Below, in pieces: positions 53,176 to 62,150 of a stretch of 64,000 nucleotides of DNA (its first letter is position 1; each line of letters opens with the position of its first letter). The stretch spans positions 470,161 to 534,160 of the forward strand of contig NZ_JAEMNX010000001.1 in the NCBI RefSeq assembly GCF_016463975.1, written 5' to 3'. The notes beneath the pieces were generated by a model that saw nothing but the letters and a program-made list of their open reading frames with translations, was not told the origin of the DNA and ran no database searches. The DNA comes from Marinomonas transparens. Lineage in GTDB: Bacteria; Pseudomonadota; Gammaproteobacteria; Pseudomonadales; Marinomonadaceae. A program made the translations under genes and the position numbers.

Positions 53176-53867
53176 GCGTAATTGGGTTAATTGGTGCCAT
53201 GGACGAAGAAGTCGCGGTAATTAAATCTTGGATGACGGATATCCGTGAAGAGAGCGTGGCTGGTTGTGATTTTTTTGTTGGCCACTTTCAAGGAAAAGAA
53301 GTGGTTCTATTAAAATCGGGAATAGGTAAAGTCAATGCCGCCGTATCGACGACTTTGTTGTTGTCTAAATTTCACCCAGAATATGTGATTAATATTGGTT
53401 CTGCCGGTGGCTTTGATGCAGATTTAAAAGTTGGAGACATAGTGATCTCTGATCAAGTTGTACATCATGATGTGGATGTCTCTGCGTTTGGTTATGCCAT
53501 GGGTCAGGTGCCTAGCATGCCGGCAACCTATGAGTCTGATGCAGGCCTTGTCAGTCAGGCTAGAAAAGCGGTTCAAAATGCTACACAGGTGCAAGCAAAA
53601 GTCGGCTTAATTGGTACCGGTGATAGTTTTATGAATGACCCTATTCGTGTTGAGGTGGTGCGTAAACTTTTTCCTAGCTTGGTCGCTGTGGAAATGGAAG
53701 CGGCCGCGGTTGCGCAGGTTTGTTTTAAATTTGGAACGCCTTTTGTTGTTGTTCGCTCTTTATCTGATATTGCTGGCAAGGAATCACCTCAAAGTTTTGA
53801 GGAATACTTGAAGGTGGCGGCTGAGAATTCTTCGCTGATGATTCAGCAAATGCTCAAAGGCGACTAG
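53172..53867 (+). CDS. mtnN: 5'-methylthioadenosine/S-adenosylhomocysteine nucleosidase (Pfs)
   Basis: A 231-residue cytoplasmic nucleosidase that cleaves adenine from MTA and SAH; its product S-ribosylhomocysteine is the LuxS substrate for AI-2. Motifs: GLIGAMDEEV at the N-terminus, LLKSGIGKVNAA, INIGSAGGFD, GTGDSFM, and the purine/ribose site VAVEMEAAAVAQV with the catalytic Asp in VRSLSDIAG (about 197-205). The start overlaps the LuxQ-like stop by four bases (ATGA), with AGGAG six bases ahead. Coupling to a LuxP/LuxQ-like pair is a notable link between signal metabolism and sensing. No luxS is in this window. Confidence 0.95.
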   Translation: MSVIGLIGAMDEEVAVIKSWMTDIREESVAGCDFFVGHFQGKEVVLLKSGIGKVNAAVSTTLLLSKFHPEYVINIGSAGGFDADLKVGDIVISDQVVHHDVDVSAFGYAMGQVPSMPATYESDAGLVSQARKAVQNATQVQAKVGLIGTGDSFMNDPIRVEVVRKLFPSLVAVEMEAAAVAQVCFKFGTPFVVVRSLSDIAGKESPQSFEEYLKVAAENSSLMIQQMLKGD

Positions 53868-54839
53868 ATGCTATTTTGGCAAAAAGGATTGATGGCCTTA
53901 TGCTGCTTTTGCCTATTACCTTCTTCCTTATTTGCCGATACGGAAGATAAGGTGATAAAAAAAACAGATGAGCAGGAATTCTCTTGGTGGCAAGCAGCTC
54001 ATCAATCCGCTTCTAAAACCGTTGCCATTTGGTCTAGCGGTATTGATACTGCTTTGTCTGGTAAGGCAAGCAGTACACCCGATGATAGTCAGGTAAAGAT
54101 TCGATTTGGCCCTATTATCAATGAAGATTCGGTATCTGGTTTTTTTGATTTTAAGGCGCGCCTTAAGTTGCCTAATACTCAGGATCGGCTGCGTTTGGTC
54201 ATTGAATCAGATGGGGATTCCTTGCTGCAAGAAAATGTATTGAGGGAATCTTCGGAGAGTGGTGACGTGGTGGACTCTGCATTGGGCTCCAGAGTATCGG
54301 CTGCCGTACGCTATATAAAAACACAATGGGGTGCGGAGTTTGATGCTGGTATCTTGGTGGATTTTCCATTGGATCCGTTCTTTCGTTTTCGCTTTCGACA
54401 AGGTAATGAGGATGCCGAGGAGTGGCGCTGGTGGCAGCAAGAAGAAGCTTTTGCCTATTACTCGAAAGGTGTGGGAGCTCGTTATTCGCTCGGTGTTAGC
54501 CATCAAGTGAATGCGACATTTGGCTATGGTAGTGACCTAGGTGTTACCTGGCTTGATGGCGACGGATTACTTTACTCACGGGAGAATTTTTTTGTTCAGC
54601 ATATGGTGGATGAACAAAATCGTTTTCGTTACCAACTTAGCTTTTTGCAATCTGGGGCGTCTAAGTTGCAAGCGGATAGTTTTTTGTACTATGTGGAATA
54701 CGAACACTTACTTCATAAAAATTGGCTGATAGGCAAGGTTAAACCTCAGATGACCTATGAAGCTGATAAAGACTACCGAGCTGAACCTTCTCTGACCTTG
54801 TCTTTGGAAATCTTGTTGGGCCATCGTTATCTCCATTAA
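53868..54839 (+). CDS. Predicted outer-membrane beta-barrel protein, function unknown
   Basis: I do not recognise this 323-residue protein. A signal peptide (MLFWQKGLMALCCFCLLPSSLFA) ends near residue 23. From about residue 75 onward the sequence alternates polar and hydrophobic/aromatic residues in strands (RLRLVIES, VSAAVRYIKTQWGAEFDAG, FFRFRFRQ, RYSLGVSHQVNATFGYG, FRYQLSFLQ, PSLTLSLEILLGH), consistent with a 10- to 14-strand outer-membrane barrel. The last residues LGHRYLH do not end in the usual aromatic. The ATG follows the mtnN stop with no gap, so it belongs to the same operon. It may be an export or uptake route connected to the LuxP-like ligand, but this is speculation. Confidence 0.8.
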   Translation: MLFWQKGLMALCCFCLLPSSLFADTEDKVIKKTDEQEFSWWQAAHQSASKTVAIWSSGIDTALSGKASSTPDDSQVKIRFGPIINEDSVSGFFDFKARLKLPNTQDRLRLVIESDGDSLLQENVLRESSESGDVVDSALGSRVSAAVRYIKTQWGAEFDAGILVDFPLDPFFRFRFRQGNEDAEEWRWWQQEEAFAYYSKGVGARYSLGVSHQVNATFGYGSDLGVTWLDGDGLLYSRENFFVQHMVDEQNRFRYQLSFLQSGASKLQADSFLYYVEYEHLLHKNWLIGKVKPQMTYEADKDYRAEPSLTLSLEILLGHRYLH

Positions 54840-54884
54840 AGAGGTGATCTTGTTTGTGGATTAGATTTGTCTGCGAGGAACTCG

Positions 54885-54890
54885 TATAAT
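54885..54890 (+). promoter_or_regulatory. Possible -10 box of trmA
   Basis: A perfect TATAAT followed by GC-rich GCCGCGCC lies 48 bases before trmA. The -35 match is poor (TAGATT-like at a 17-base spacing). Confidence 0.4.
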
Positions 54891-54937
54891 GCCGCGCCCA
54901 ATGCTAATTAGTTTCCATCGTTTTAAGAGAATGAGTC

Positions 54938-56047
54938 ATGAGACCGGATCAAATCCAACCTGAAATGTATGAACAGCAGCTACTAGACAAGCAGACTGAA
55001 TTGGCTTTTTTGATGGCGGACTTGGCACTTCCTGAAATGGAGGTTTACGCCAGCGAACCTTCCCATTATAGAATGCGGGCAGAGTTTCGGATTTGGCATG
55101 ATGGTGATGATTTATATTACGCTATGTTTGATTCGGCGGACCCTAGAACCCCAATTCGAACGGATCAATTCCTTGCTGCCTCCTATTTGATTAATGAGTT
55201 GATGCCAAAATTGCTTGATGCTGTGCGGGATACTCCGATATTGCGCCATAAGCTTTTTCAGGTGGATTTTCTAACGACTACAACAGGTGAAGCGTTAATT
55301 AGCCTGCTTTACCATAAGCCGATTGATGAGGAGTGGAATGCGGCTGCACAGGGTCTTAATAAGGCTTTTCCAGCTTGTCATTTTATTGGCCGCAGTCGGA
55401 AGAAAAAACAAATCTTGACCCGTGACTTTGTGATGGAAACCTTGACTGTCAATGGGCAAAAATTCCATTACCAACAGGTGGAGAATAGCTTCACTCAACC
55501 TAATGCTGGGATTAACGAAAAAATGCTAGAGTGGGCGCTTGATGTCACTAAAGCGTGTTCGGGCGATTTACTTGAAATGTATTGTGGTAATGGTAATTTC
55601 TCGATTCCGTTAGCCCGCGGCTTTGATCGAGTTGTTGCGACTGAAATCTCGAAAGTCTCCGTGAACTCCGCTCAGCTCAATATCGAGATAAATGGTATGA
55701 GCAATGTTCAGGTGGTAAAGATGGCCAGTGAAGATGTTTCGGCCGCGTTGAATGGTGATGTTGAATTGCCAAAGAGCCTTGTGCAAGCGGGTGTTAGTGA
55801 GTTATCCCCATCGGTTGTATTGGTTGACCCACCTAGAGCTGGTTTGGATGATGCAACGGTTGAATTGATTCGTAAGGTAGACAATATACTTTATATATCA
55901 TGCAACCCTGAGACGTTGAAAGTGAACCTCGAGGCGCTATCGAGTACTCATAAGGTGACTCGATACGCTATGTTTGACCAATTCCCTTATACGCATCATG
56001 TTGAAACCGGTGTGTTTTTAGAGCGACATTCAGAAATTATTGCTTAA
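54938..56047 (+). CDS. trmA: tRNA (uracil54-C5)-methyltransferase TrmA
   Basis: SAM-dependent enzyme that makes ribothymidine at position 54 in the T-loop of tRNAs; 369 residues, the usual length. The N-terminal RNA-binding part (SHYRMRAEFRIWHDGDDLYYAMFD) is typical of TrmA. The SAM site is LLEMYCGNGNFSIPLA; the catalytic Cys is in ISCNPETL (about 322-330) and the base in HHVETGVFLER. LVDPPRAGLD is the conserved substrate loop. A terminator follows. Confidence 0.96.
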   Translation: MRPDQIQPEMYEQQLLDKQTELAFLMADLALPEMEVYASEPSHYRMRAEFRIWHDGDDLYYAMFDSADPRTPIRTDQFLAASYLINELMPKLLDAVRDTPILRHKLFQVDFLTTTTGEALISLLYHKPIDEEWNAAAQGLNKAFPACHFIGRSRKKKQILTRDFVMETLTVNGQKFHYQQVENSFTQPNAGINEKMLEWALDVTKACSGDLLEMYCGNGNFSIPLARGFDRVVATEISKVSVNSAQLNIEINGMSNVQVVKMASEDVSAALNGDVELPKSLVQAGVSELSPSVVLVDPPRAGLDDATVELIRKVDNILYISCNPETLKVNLEALSSTHKVTRYAMFDQFPYTHHVETGVFLERHSEIIA

Positions 56048-56086
56048 GATGATTACTTTAATGCTGTGATTGTGATGTTGTTATAG

Positions 56087-56111
56087 AAGCCACAGGCGAT
56101 GTGGCTTTTTT
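56087..56111 (+). terminator. Terminator after trmA
   Basis: AAGCCACA pairs with TGTGGCTT around a five-base loop, followed by T. Confidence 0.85.
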
Positions 56112-56233
56112 ATGAGTATTATTCTCTTAAAAGTGAAGGACTTTCCTTTATCTGTTGATTCGGTCATTACAGGATCTGTGTTATCATCTGCCGCAACTTT
56201 ATTCCCCACTACCATAGAGAAGTCGAACGAGCC

Positions 56234-57469
56234 ATGAGTACCAACACCAACTCACTAGACAAAAATAAAATCAAAATCTTGTTATTAGAAGGCGTTCATC
56301 AGTCCGCATTAGATGCATTGCATGACGCTGGTTACACGAATATTGAATATCACAAAACCGCTTTGGCGGAAGATGAGTTGATTGAGAAAATCTCGGACGC
56401 GCATTTTATTGGTATTCGTTCTCGCACTCAACTGACTGAAAAAGTGTTAGAAAAAGCGAATAAGTTGGCTGCTATTGGCTGTTTTTGTATCGGCACCAAT
56501 CAAGTAAATTTAGAGGCAGCAAGCTCAAAAGGTATTGTTGTATTTAACGCGCCGTATTCTAATACTCGAAGTGTGGCTGAGTTGGTGCTTGGTCAGCTGA
56601 TTTTATTATTACGCGCTATTCCTGCAAAAAATGCGGCATGTCACCGTGGTGGCTGGATTAAGTCTGCAGTGGGTTCCTATGAGACTCGTGGCAAGCGCCT
56701 TGGCATTATTGGTTATGGCAGCATTGGTACGCAACTGAGTGTATTAGCTGAATCTTTAGGTATGGAAGTTTGCTTCTACGACATAATAACTAAGTTGCCA
56801 TTAGGTAATGCTCGCCAAATAAAAAGCTTGAAAGAGCTGCTTTCTACCAGTGACATTATTAGTTTACATGTCCCTGAAACCAACTCGACTAAGATGATGA
56901 TTGGCGCTAAAGAAGTGTCTCAAATGAAGAAGGGTTCTATTTTCATTAATGCTTCTCGCGGTACTGTCGCGGATCTTGATGCGGTAGCAGAAGCCATTAA
57001 AGCTGGTGATCTTGGTGGCGCAGCAGTGGATGTTTTCCCTGTTGAACCTAAAGGTAATGCGGAAGAGTTTGTTTCTCCGTTACGTGGCTTGGATAACGTG
57101 ATTTTAACGCCTCATATTGGTGGTAGCACCATGGAAGCGCAGGAAAATATCGGTATTGAAGTCGCTGAGAAGCTAATTAAGTACTCTGATGTGGGTACTA
57201 CGATTGCAGCGGTTAACTTTCCTGAGGTGGCACTGCCGGCTCAAGCGGATAATCATCGTATTCTGCATATACATGAAAACCGTCCTGGTGTGCTTTCTAA
57301 TATCAATGCTATTTTTTCTGAACATAACATTAACATTACAGGTCAATACCTTCGTACTACGGAGAAGCTAGGCTATATGGTGATGGATGTTGATGCAGAA
57401 GAGGGTGAGCTGGCTTTAGAGAAAGTAAAACAAGTTGAAGGGACAGTTAAAGCGCGTGTTTTGTTCTAA
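56234..57469 (+). CDS. serA: D-3-phosphoglycerate dehydrogenase
   Basis: First enzyme of serine synthesis, oxidising 3-phosphoglycerate with NAD; 411 residues, E. coli-type length. The NAD fold has LGIIGYGSIGTQLSVLAESLG (about 155-175). Catalytic residues: Arg in NASRGTV, Glu in VDVFPVEP and His in LTPHIGGST. The C-terminal ACT domain (from about 335, HIHENRPGVLSNINAIF) binds serine for feedback inhibition, so allosteric control is expected. Confidence 0.96.
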   Translation: MSTNTNSLDKNKIKILLLEGVHQSALDALHDAGYTNIEYHKTALAEDELIEKISDAHFIGIRSRTQLTEKVLEKANKLAAIGCFCIGTNQVNLEAASSKGIVVFNAPYSNTRSVAELVLGQLILLLRAIPAKNAACHRGGWIKSAVGSYETRGKRLGIIGYGSIGTQLSVLAESLGMEVCFYDIITKLPLGNARQIKSLKELLSTSDIISLHVPETNSTKMMIGAKEVSQMKKGSIFINASRGTVADLDAVAEAIKAGDLGGAAVDVFPVEPKGNAEEFVSPLRGLDNVILTPHIGGSTMEAQENIGIEVAEKLIKYSDVGTTIAAVNFPEVALPAQADNHRILHIHENRPGVLSNINAIFSEHNINITGQYLRTTEKLGYMVMDVDAEEGELALEKVKQVEGTVKARVLF

Positions 57470-57500
57470 GAACAATATCTAGCATTAACTTGTATAAACA

Positions 57501-57526
57501 AAAAATCCAGCCTCGGCTGGATTTTT
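57501..57526. terminator. Bidirectional terminator between serA and chemoreceptor
   Basis: AAAAATCCAGCC pairs with GGCTGGATTTTT around two bases, with A- and T-runs on both sides; it serves the two convergent genes. Confidence 0.93.
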
Positions 57527-57548
57527 TTGTGTGAAGCCGAATCAATAT

Positions 57549-59519
57549 TTATTGGTTGATACCCAAGGTGGCTGTGATGTCTTGAATTTTTTGTTTGATA
57601 CTACTTGTCATTTTTTCCATGAATTGTTCGGATTCGTCTGCTTGACCTCTTACTTTATCTACAGCCTTGTTTAAGCCACTCATACCGAGTTTTTGTTCTT
57701 CTGCATATCCTGTGGCTTTTTGCGCTAAGTAAGATGATTGTTCTGATTTTTCTAGTACCTCTTTGGCTGATTGGCCTAGTGTTTGAGTCAATGTTCTTTG
57801 TTCACTCGACGCGGTTTCAATTAAATCTAAGTTTTTTCGTAGTTTGCTTGTGGCTAAGGTGAGCAGAGAGAAAATTCCAGTAATTTCTTCGAGAGACTGT
57901 TGTGTACGACTAGAAAGACTACGTACTTCGGTTGCTACCACCGCAAAGCCACGGCCGTGTTCGCCTGCCCGGGCTGCTTCGATTGCCGCATTTAAAGCTA
58001 ATAGGTTGGTTTGTTCCGAAATGTCTTTGATACCAGTGACAATGGAAGCAGCATTAGAAACAGAAGACTCTAAATCCACTAAAGACCTTTTGCTGCTTTC
58101 TAGGCGTTCTACTGTAGTTTGGTTGGCTGTTTCGAGAGCCGTTGCTTGTTTTACACTGTGTCTCATGGCGGTATTAGTGTCTATCGCATAGGTTTCGACT
58201 TCACGAGATCTAACTTCTGCTTTGTTGGCTAATACATCAATTTGGTTGGCCATTGTGAGTGTGCCATCTAGCTCCTGTTTAGAGGCTGTACTTAAGGAGT
58301 GAACTTCTGCGAAAGCATTTAGCATTTCATTGAGAGATCGAGAAATGTTGGCTAGTTCATTATCTCTCTGCTGGCGTTGAACGGCGACTTGCTCCAAATA
58401 GCGGTTCAAATAATGGGCAATATCTGAAAGTTCATTTTTACTTTTACCTACTTCGAGAGTATTTGTGTTTTGGTGCTCAACAAGGTTCTTTACTGCAATG
58501 TATAAATTTTTAGCACTTTTCACGACGACTTTATTTTGAAAAGTATGCACTAAAATAGTGGTTAAGATCATTAAAACAACAAACACAGAAAAAGCCACCA
58601 GTGTTTGTTTTTGTGTTGTTTGAGCGTTTTTTTGAATGGTATTTGTGCCATTTTTTATGGTGATTTCAAGTTGAGAAATAAGCGACCGTATTTTGGTTTT
58701 AGCTAGAGTTGCTTGCTGAATGTTTTTCAAGCTCGAGTCGACGTCTTTTAAGTATCGGCTTGACCATGTATGAAGCTCACTTTTTGTTTCTTCGAGTGGG
58801 TCTGAGGTTTCTTCTGTGTCTTCTTCTCCCCATCCCATTAATGACGATAAATCATCTTCTGAATCTTCGTTGTCACTGTTACTTAAATTGAGAATAGGTA
58901 AGGTATTGAAGTCTTGAATACTAGCTTTAAACAACTCAATAGACTGCTTTAAACGATTGTGATTCTCTGCTGTGGGGTTGGCTAAGTAATCATCTTTTGA
59001 GCTGCTGATATGGGTAAGGTCTGCGTATAAGGTGGCTTGGCTGATTAAATAGGGAGCCGTAGATTCTAGATCGTTTTGTGATTGGAATTCTTGGATCTTT
59101 TCCGCCAATGTATCTAAAGAAAGCAGTGTTTGGCGTTCATTATTTTCAATTAAGGCAAATGGGCTGCCTGAAAGCTTTCCTGCCGCTCTTACATCGGATT
59201 GAAGACTGTCCTTTATTGCAGATAATTGTTTGTGAATCGGCTCTTTTACGGTATCGGGTAATGTATCTAGTTTTGGATAGATTGTATTTTCTATGAATTC
59301 GGATGTTGTTTGTAGAGCGGATGCTTCTCCTGAAGATAGATAGCCTTCGACCTGTTGTTTGAGATCCACAGATGAATATTCCCATACTTGAGTGTAGGTA
59401 TCGCTTTGCTCAAAGGCGTCACGAAACTTCATGAGACTCCAGAGTAATAAGGCAATTAGCACCACAGCGATGACGAGATAGCTGGCCGTGGTGGTTCTGG
59501 TGACATGGGATATTTTCAA
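57549..59519 (-). CDS. Methyl-accepting chemotaxis protein with large helical sensor
   Basis: A 656-residue chemoreceptor. TM1 spans about 13-30; an all-helical periplasmic domain of about 280 residues follows, containing a very acidic stretch ([20 protein letters not shown], about 221-240) in its middle; TM2 is near 310-328. No clear HAMP is seen after TM2; a short linker leads into the coiled-coil signalling domain with [20 protein letters not shown] at the tip. The ligand is unknown; the acidic insertion is odd and could be a flexible loop or a cation site. It is a single gene, convergent with serA. Confidence 0.9.
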   Translation of the reverse strand: MKISHVTRTTTASYLVIAVVLIALLLWSLMKFRDAFEQSDTYTQVWEYSSVDLKQQVEGYLSSGEASALQTTSEFIENTIYPKLDTLPDTVKEPIHKQLSAIKDSLQSDVRAAGKLSGSPFALIENNERQTLLSLDTLAEKIQEFQSQNDLESTAPYLISQATLYADLTHISSSKDDYLANPTAENHNRLKQSIELFKASIQDFNTLPILNLSNSDNEDSEDDLSSLMGWGEEDTEETSDPLEETKSELHTWSSRYLKDVDSSLKNIQQATLAKTKIRSLISQLEITIKNGTNTIQKNAQTTQKQTLVAFSVFVVLMILTTILVHTFQNKVVVKSAKNLYIAVKNLVEHQNTNTLEVGKSKNELSDIAHYLNRYLEQVAVQRQQRDNELANISRSLNEMLNAFAEVHSLSTASKQELDGTLTMANQIDVLANKAEVRSREVETYAIDTNTAMRHSVKQATALETANQTTVERLESSKRSLVDLESSVSNAASIVTGIKDISEQTNLLALNAAIEAARAGEHGRGFAVVATEVRSLSSRTQQSLEEITGIFSLLTLATSKLRKNLDLIETASSEQRTLTQTLGQSAKEVLEKSEQSSYLAQKATGYAEEQKLGMSGLNKAVDKVRGQADESEQFMEKMTSSIKQKIQDITATLGINQ

Positions 59520-59793
59520 AGTAGAGCTCTCTTTATTATTTACATAATGTTACGAACAAGACTACTTTAATATGAGTGTGTGACAGAAATGTGACGGCGG
59601 TGATTTAAGGAAAGATATGGTGCTAGAGTATTTTGTTTTGTCTGTAAGCGCCTTATTGTGACCTATAAGCGTCGTAAGTCGTGTTAACCCTGTCTAATTG
59701 GAAAAAAAACTTCCATGGTCACTTTTTCGTCATTATTTTGTATTAAATTGGAATAGAGTTTAAGCGAGCGTTTAAGGAATGGGATTTTCTCGT

Positions 59794-59811
59794 ACACCTA
59801 TGGTTAGGTGT
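59794..59811 (+). promoter_or_regulatory. Inverted repeat upstream of the polyamine-type binding protein
   Basis: ACACCTA and TAGGTGT around TGGT, 61 bases before the start. A nearby TTTAAGCGAGCGTTTAA (about 59758-59775) is also partly symmetric. These are the only structured elements I see in 59520-59871, which has no gene and should hold promoters in both directions. Confidence 0.4.
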
Positions 59812-59871
59812 TGAGCATCTTTCACTATGAAATAACAAAATAAATATATTGAAGATATAAGGAGCTCCAGA

Positions 59872-60981
59872 ATGACTATCTCACGTCGTCAATTCGTTAA
59901 AAGTGCCTCTATTGCAGGTGCTGTTGCCGCGACACCGTTTTCAGTAAACCGTGCAATTGCTGCTAATAAAGAGCTGCGCATTTATGCGTGGGCTGGCTAT
60001 ATCACAGATGAAATGTTGGCTGACTTCAAAGCAAAGACGGGGATTCATGCCACCTTCACTCCATATGGCACCAATGATGAGTTAATGAACTCTCTGCGTG
60101 CAACGGATGGCACAGGTTTCGATATCATTATGCCGACAGTTGACCGTGTTCCTGGCTATGTTGATTACAATCTGGTTCAGCCTCTCGATGTTAAACGCAT
60201 CAACTGGAGTGGTTGCTTAGATAGTGCGCTTGCTGGTTCGGATGTTGGTGGTGTGGTGAATGGTAAGCGTTATTTTGCTCCTTCAGATTGGGGTACGGAA
60301 GCGATTTCTTACAATAAGAATGACGCAAAAATAAGTAACGAATTAAGCTATGGTGACTTGTGGTTACCTGAGAATGCTGGTGGCGTTACCGTTCGTGGTC
60401 ATTCTGCGTTGGTTGGTATTGGCCTTTGGTTAGAAAAACAAGGCAAACTTCCTTTCCCATTATTGGATTCCTACAAGACTGAAAAAGCCATGCGTGCGAA
60501 TTTTGACGTCATTGTTAAGGTGGCTGCTGAGTATAAAAGTTCTATTGCTCAGTTCTGGTCGACTGAAAACGAAGCGCAAGGTGCTTTTCGTACCAATGGT
60601 GCTGTCATTGGCCAGACATGGGATAGCACTGCATTTAAACTTCAATCCGAGGGTGAACCTATTGCTTATGGGGCACCGAAAGAAGGTGCGTTGGCTTGGA
60701 TGGAAGGCTTTGTCATTCCGAAAAATGCGAATAATGTGGGCTCCGTTTATGAGTTCATTAATTGGTACTACACTCCTGAAGCGGGAGCTATGTTCGTAAA
60801 AGCAACGGGCTACAATTCAACTGCAAAAGGGGCTGATGCTTTGCTGCCAGCAGAAACTAAGCAATTTTTCCAAGACTCCTACAGTCAGCAGGATCTTGCG
60901 AACCTGTGGTGGTGGCCTATCCAAGAGCCTTGGTATGTTGCTCTGCGTAATGAATACCAAGACCGTTATTTGTCTGCATAA
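59872..60981 (+). CDS. Spermidine/putrescine-type ABC substrate-binding protein (Tat-exported)
   Basis: A 369-residue binding protein of the PotD/PotF family. The N-terminus SRRQFVKSASIAGAVAATPF is a twin-arginine signal, so the protein is exported folded; most PotD proteins use Sec. The mature start KELRIYAWAGYITDEML and the block FDIIMPTVDRV resemble the family; IGQTWDSTAF and GAPKEGALAWMEGFVIP are conserved. The ATG is preceded by AAGGAG. It is followed by a terminator-like hairpin and then the ATPase and two permeases. The substrate may be a polyamine or another cationic amine. Confidence 0.88.
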   Translation: MTISRRQFVKSASIAGAVAATPFSVNRAIAANKELRIYAWAGYITDEMLADFKAKTGIHATFTPYGTNDELMNSLRATDGTGFDIIMPTVDRVPGYVDYNLVQPLDVKRINWSGCLDSALAGSDVGGVVNGKRYFAPSDWGTEAISYNKNDAKISNELSYGDLWLPENAGGVTVRGHSALVGIGLWLEKQGKLPFPLLDSYKTEKAMRANFDVIVKVAAEYKSSIAQFWSTENEAQGAFRTNGAVIGQTWDSTAFKLQSEGEPIAYGAPKEGALAWMEGFVIPKNANNVGSVYEFINWYYTPEAGAMFVKATGYNSTAKGADALLPAETKQFFQDSYSQQDLANLWWWPIQEPWYVALRNEYQDRYLSA

Positions 60982-60991
60982 TGAGTCAAAT

Positions 60992-61029
60992 AAGCCCCTC
61001 GTCGGTATCGGCCTTCGAGGGGCTTTTTT
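60992..61029 (+). terminator. Intra-operon terminator after the binding-protein gene
   Basis: AAGCCCCTCG pairs with CGAGGGGCTT around a 14-base loop, then TTTTTT. Genes for the remaining transporter parts start 39 bases later. Confidence 0.88.
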
Positions 61030-61067
61030 ATATCTGTTTTTCTGTTTATTAATTCTTGAGAGGTCGT

Positions 61068-62150
61068 ATGGATAGCAGTGTTCATCTAGACAATGTTGTG
61101 ATGCAATTCGGCGATTTTACCGCGATTCAAAAAACCGATTTGACGATTAAATCGGGTGAATTTTTTAGCTTTTTAGGCCCTTCCGGATGTGGCAAAACGA
61201 CTATTTTAAATATGATCAGTGGTTTTCTTGATCCTAGCCAAGGCAATATAAAAATTGGTGGCCAGAGTATGCGAGGCATTCCCGCTAATAAGCGTCCAAC
61301 ATCAATGATTTTTCAAAACCTTGCGTTGTTTCCTCTGATGACTGTTGCCGAAAACATCGAATTTGGTTTAGAGGTTCGAGGTGTATCTAAAGTCGAACGT
61401 AAAAAAATTTCTGACCGTCTATTGGAACTCGTGGCACTAGAGGGTAGTGGCACAAAACAAGTATCAGAATTGTCGGGTGGTCAGAAACAGCGTATTGCGA
61501 TTGCTCGTGCTTTGGCCGTTGAGCCTCAAGTTTTATTGCTCGATGAGCCTTTGTCCGCATTGGATTTGAAGCTTCGTCAACATATGCGTACCGAACTGAA
61601 AGAAATTCAACGCAAAACCGGTATTACCTTTATCTATATTACCCATGACCAAGGTGAAGCCTTGACCATGTCGGATCGAGTTGCTGTGATGTCGGCGGGG
61701 AATATTCAGCAGGTGGCTGATCCCATTGCCTTGTATCGAGACCCGAAAACCGCTTTTGTTGCCTCGTTTGTTGGTGAAAATAATAGTGTTCGAGGCAAAG
61801 TTATTGAAGCTCATGCGGATCGCATTGTTCTAGAGTGTGGGCCGTTGGGAGCATTAGCTGGGCGCCCTCAGGGGAGTTTAGCACTTGGGGATGAAGCAAG
61901 GCTATTTATTCGCCCAGAGCACTTTAGATTACAAGCCGAAGAGGGCATGCATACCCTGCAAGCGGTAATTGATGAAGTGAACTTTGAGGGTGCTTATTTG
62001 ACATTGAATGCCAATACACCAGCGCAGCAGGCTCTATCAATTCAACTGGCAACCCATCAATTTTCTGAGTCATTACAAAAAGGTGCGCCAGTTAGCCTTT
62101 CCTATAACGAACAGGATGCCGTTGTTATTGCCGGAGGTGATCATGTTTAG
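61068..62150 (+). CDS. Polyamine-type ABC transporter ATP-binding protein (PotA-like)
   Basis: A 360-residue ATPase. Start ATG 61068 follows GAGAGG; an in-frame ATG at 61056 is less well placed. Walker A GPSGCGKTT near 38, signature ELSGGQKQR near 134, Walker B VLLLDEPLSALD, switch His in ITHDQGEAL. A C-terminal TOBE domain follows (LFIRPEHFRL, about 275-285). It overlaps the next gene by eight bases. Confidence 0.9.
   Translation: MDSSVHLDNVVMQFGDFTAIQKTDLTIKSGEFFSFLGPSGCGKTTILNMISGFLDPSQGNIKIGGQSMRGIPANKRPTSMIFQNLALFPLMTVAENIEFGLEVRGVSKVERKKISDRLLELVALEGSGTKQVSELSGGQKQRIAIARALAVEPQVLLLDEPLSALDLKLRQHMRTELKEIQRKTGITFIYITHDQGEALTMSDRVAVMSAGNIQQVADPIALYRDPKTAFVASFVGENNSVRGKVIEAHADRIVLECGPLGALAGRPQGSLALGDEARLFIRPEHFRLQAEEGMHTLQAVIDEVNFEGAYLTLNANTPAQQALSIQLATHQFSESLQKGAPVSLSYNEQDAVVIAGGDHV

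Noticed and set aside
62008..62142. Long N-terminal extension of the PotB-like permease
   Set aside because: It lies inside the ATPase gene in another frame; GGAGGTGA just before 62143 marks the real start.
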